Source of the DNA: an uncultured Acetatifactor sp.
Lineage (GTDB): Bacteria > Bacillota > Clostridia > Lachnospirales > Lachnospiraceae
Length of the DNA stretch: 64,000 nucleotides
Reading direction: 5' to 3'
Assembly (NCBI GenBank): GCA_934433135.1
Contig: CAKRZO010000001.1
Location: 248,001-312,000, forward strand
Part shown: positions 62,135 to 64,000 of the stretch, one piece after another
Layout: every line of letters starts with the position of its first letter
Numbering within the stretch: the stretch's first letter is position 1
Made by a program: the position numbers and the translations under genes
Notes under the pieces: generated by a model
What the model was told of the DNA's origin: nothing
Database searches by the model: none
What the model saw: the letters and a program-made list of their open reading frames with translations, nothing else

Positions 62135-64000
62135 TTATACCAGCACCACGGTTTGGTACGGTTCAAACGGTACAACGTCCGTATATACTCTGTCCGTCAG
62201 GAGGTCTGTCATGGTTCCGTCAATCTTTAACGTGCCCGTCCTGCCGGATATTTCCTGACCGGTGATACCGGCCTGAGCAACTATGCCTCTTTTGGTCACC
62301 ATACTACCCTGTTCCGTCTCACTGCAAGGCGGAATTCGATCATACGATCCGCTATCTTTCTGTGCAGTCTTAAGCGGTATTGAACTGCGTACAGCCGCAA
62401 CAATATCTCCCGTAAATTCGAAATGTGAGACGCCGCTTTCTTCAATCGCCAGTTTTAATACTTTCTCCATGTCTTCCGGACCGGGCATGGTACCCAGTAC
62501 AATGACAAGTCCCTTTCCGACTTTCTTGCTAAAAAGCACCTTCTGACCGATCAGTGTGGAGAAACCGCTTTTGACTGCAGCCAAGGCTTCCGCATCCTCC
62601 GGAATTTCAAAAAGCTGCAGGAAATTGCAAGCCTTGAATTCCGTGCCGTCCTGCCATTCACATCTTATGTGATGTCTGTGATCCGGGATCTGCTGAACCA
62701 ACTGTGATCCGGTAAGTCTCTCCAGCATTCCGGTCTCCGAATCCGTATAATGGGCACCGATACTGTCACGGATGTCTGTCATGGGACCTGCCACCCAGAC
62801 GCCGCCGTCCTTTACCCATTTTTCAATCTTCTCCGCCAGATTGCGTTCTTCCAACGTCAGAACATAGGGCGTAAAAAGAAGCTTATAAGAATCCAGATCT
62901 TTCCCTGCAGAAATAATATCCGGTCGTAAGCCGGCATTCATCAGGCAGCGATAAAAGTTAAGGCGACGGTCACCGGTCTCTTCTTCCACGGAAGTAACCG
63001 GCTGGCACCTCATCATGCCGGCATTCTTTGTCGTAACCACCATTGCCGTCCCGGTAACCACTTTGGTTGTTTCCAGGAAATCCGCCGCCTTTTTTATCTG
63101 AGCCGCCGTTTCCTGAACTTCCCCGAAGATGTGCATGGTTCTTCCGGAAGCATATAAAACGGAGCCATGCATCAGCTCATGGCCCGTTCGATGCTGACGC
63201 CACAGCCAGTACATATTTACGCTGCCTCCCAAAAGAAGCGGAAGCCAGGAATTCGCCCGACAAAACCCTTCCGGTCTTAAATTAGACGGCGTGTACAGTC
63301 CGCCGTTCCAACAGGTGGAAGTCTCCGTATTCCAGAACGGAATCTCCTTAAAGGTTCTCAAATAGTCGAACCAGAAGGCCGCTTCCCAGAGATTACTTTC
63401 GTCATGATAATGATTAAACTGCATAATATCCGTGCATTCCGCAATTTTCTCATAATCCATTTCCAAAATCGGCATCATATCCGTTCCCACCGGAACATCG
63501 GTATAGCGGTGCAGGATTTGGGCCTGCATTTTAATAAAGTCAATATGCGCCTGTGCCTGGTAAAGAAGCCATTCATATTTGATATGTGCCCCATGCCAGA
63601 CATAAGGTTTCGGCATGGGAACCTGTTCAAAACTGTCATAGGCCTGGCTGAAAAGTTCCAGCCCCCATCTCTGATTCAGATTATCAATTGTCCCGTATTT
63701 CTTCTCCAGATAATCGGCAAACCCCTTCCTACAGTATTCACAATAACAGCCATTGTCAAGAATATTAATCTCGTTGTCAATCTGCCAGCAGACCACTCTC
63801 GGGTCTTTGCCGAATTCCTGAGCGAACCGCTCTACCAGCCTTTTGGAATATTTTATGTAGGTAGGGTTGTTGGAACAGATATTCCTTCTGCCGCCATGCT
63901 GTCGGTACCTGCCGTTTTCATCCAATACCATCATCTTCCGGTCAAGATCTTCCAGCCAGACAGGCGGCGTTGCCGTGGGCGTTCCCAACATAACGGCAAT
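62135..64000 (-). CDS. GH42 beta-galactosidase (5' partial)
   Basis: Family 42 beta-galactosidase lacking its N-terminus, which runs off the right edge. Over 620 residues are visible. GTPTATPPVWL is the family N-terminal barrel motif. The acid/base Glu is in VCWQIDNEIN and the nucleophile in FWNTETSTCWNGG. CYCEYCRKGF supplies the family zinc-binding cysteines. A middle trimerisation domain (about 390-600) follows and the C-terminal beta domain is short. It hydrolyses terminal beta-galactosides in the cytoplasm. The stop codon is within TAACAGTTCA, the tip of the mini-element sequence. Confidence 0.93.
   Translation of the reverse strand: MAVMLGTPTATPPVWLEDLDRKMMVLDENGRYRQHGGRRNICSNNPTYIKYSKRLVERFAQEFGKDPRVVCWQIDNEINILDNGCYCEYCRKGFADYLEKKYGTIDNLNQRWGLELFSQAYDSFEQVPMPKPYVWHGAHIKYEWLLYQAQAHIDFIKMQAQILHRYTDVPVGTDMMPILEMDYEKIAECTDIMQFNHYHDESNLWEAAFWFDYLRTFKEIPFWNTETSTCWNGGLYTPSNLRPEGFCRANSWLPLLLGGSVNMYWLWRQHRTGHELMHGSVLYASGRTMHIFGEVQETAAQIKKAADFLETTKVVTGTAMVVTTKNAGMMRCQPVTSVEEETGDRRLNFYRCLMNAGLRPDIISAGKDLDSYKLLFTPYVLTLEERNLAEKIEKWVKDGGVWVAGPMTDIRDSIGAHYTDSETGMLERLTGSQLVQQIPDHRHHIRCEWQDGTEFKACNFLQLFEIPEDAEALAAVKSGFSTLIGQKVLFSKKVGKGLVIVLGTMPGPEDMEKVLKLAIEESGVSHFEFTGDIVAAVRSSIPLKTAQKDSGSYDRIPPCSETEQGSMVTKRGIVAQAGITGQEISGRTGTLKIDGTMTDLLTDRVYTDVVPFEPYQTVVLV

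Overview
The window looks like a chromosome segment of an anaerobic, carbohydrate-specialised gut Firmicute, most likely Lachnospiraceae. The reasons are LplB/LplC-type sugar permeases without their own ATPase, YesN/YesM-type two-component regulators, many AraC regulators, oxygen-sensitive glycyl radical enzymes, a SufCBDSU operon behind an Rrf2 regulator, and intergenic mini-repeats. I saw no rRNA, tRNA, CRISPR array, phage gene, transposase or integrase.

Layout. 1-0.9 kb: 3' end of an ABC exporter. 1.0-3.5 kb: rhamnulokinase and an AraC regulator, with a direct-repeat operator. 3.7-8.8 kb: a sugar-acid block (UlaG-like hydrolase, galactonate-dehydratase-like enzyme, SDR, carbohydrate esterase, CapA-like protein). 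9.1-10.2 kb: AraC regulator and a small cysteine-rich protein. 10.26-33.69 kb: an AT-rich island bounded by a 122-bp direct repeat. 33.8-45.2 kb: a second polysaccharide locus (GH105-heparinase fusion, binding protein, BNR propeller protein, two permeases, membrane AraC regulator). 45.2-47.2 kb: polysaccharide deacetylase and galactose mutarotase. 47.7-55.9 kb: a seven-gene sugar operon (fucose-isomerase-like, GlcD/GlcF-like pair, class II aldolase, PfkB kinase, FGGY kinase, IolB). 56.3-61.7 kb: suf operon. 62.1-64.0 kb: GH42 beta-galactosidase, cut by the window edge.

The island is the most striking part. A minus-strand operon runs GH130, HAD hydrolase, two permeases, SDR, glycyl radical enzyme 1 and its activase, binding protein, six-hairpin glycosidase, CE7 esterase, GH78 and a GH36-like enzyme. 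Divergent from it is a response regulator/sensor kinase pair. A second unit holds an AraC regulator, glycyl radical enzyme 2 and its activase. Both radical enzymes have the Cys-X-Glu centre of eliminase-type (dehydratase/lyase) members, not the Cys-Cys of pyruvate formate-lyase, and both are short (about 720-730 residues). I infer a sensed, imported, deglycosylated and deacetylated oligosaccharide or glycoside whose product undergoes radical elimination. The substrate is not readable from sequence.

Three intergenic repeat types recur. One has GTAACAGTTCAG-type terminal inverted repeats, and two copies have perfect 8-bp target duplications, which resembles a MITE moved by an IS66-type transposase. 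Isolated ends of this element supply stop codons to neighbouring genes.
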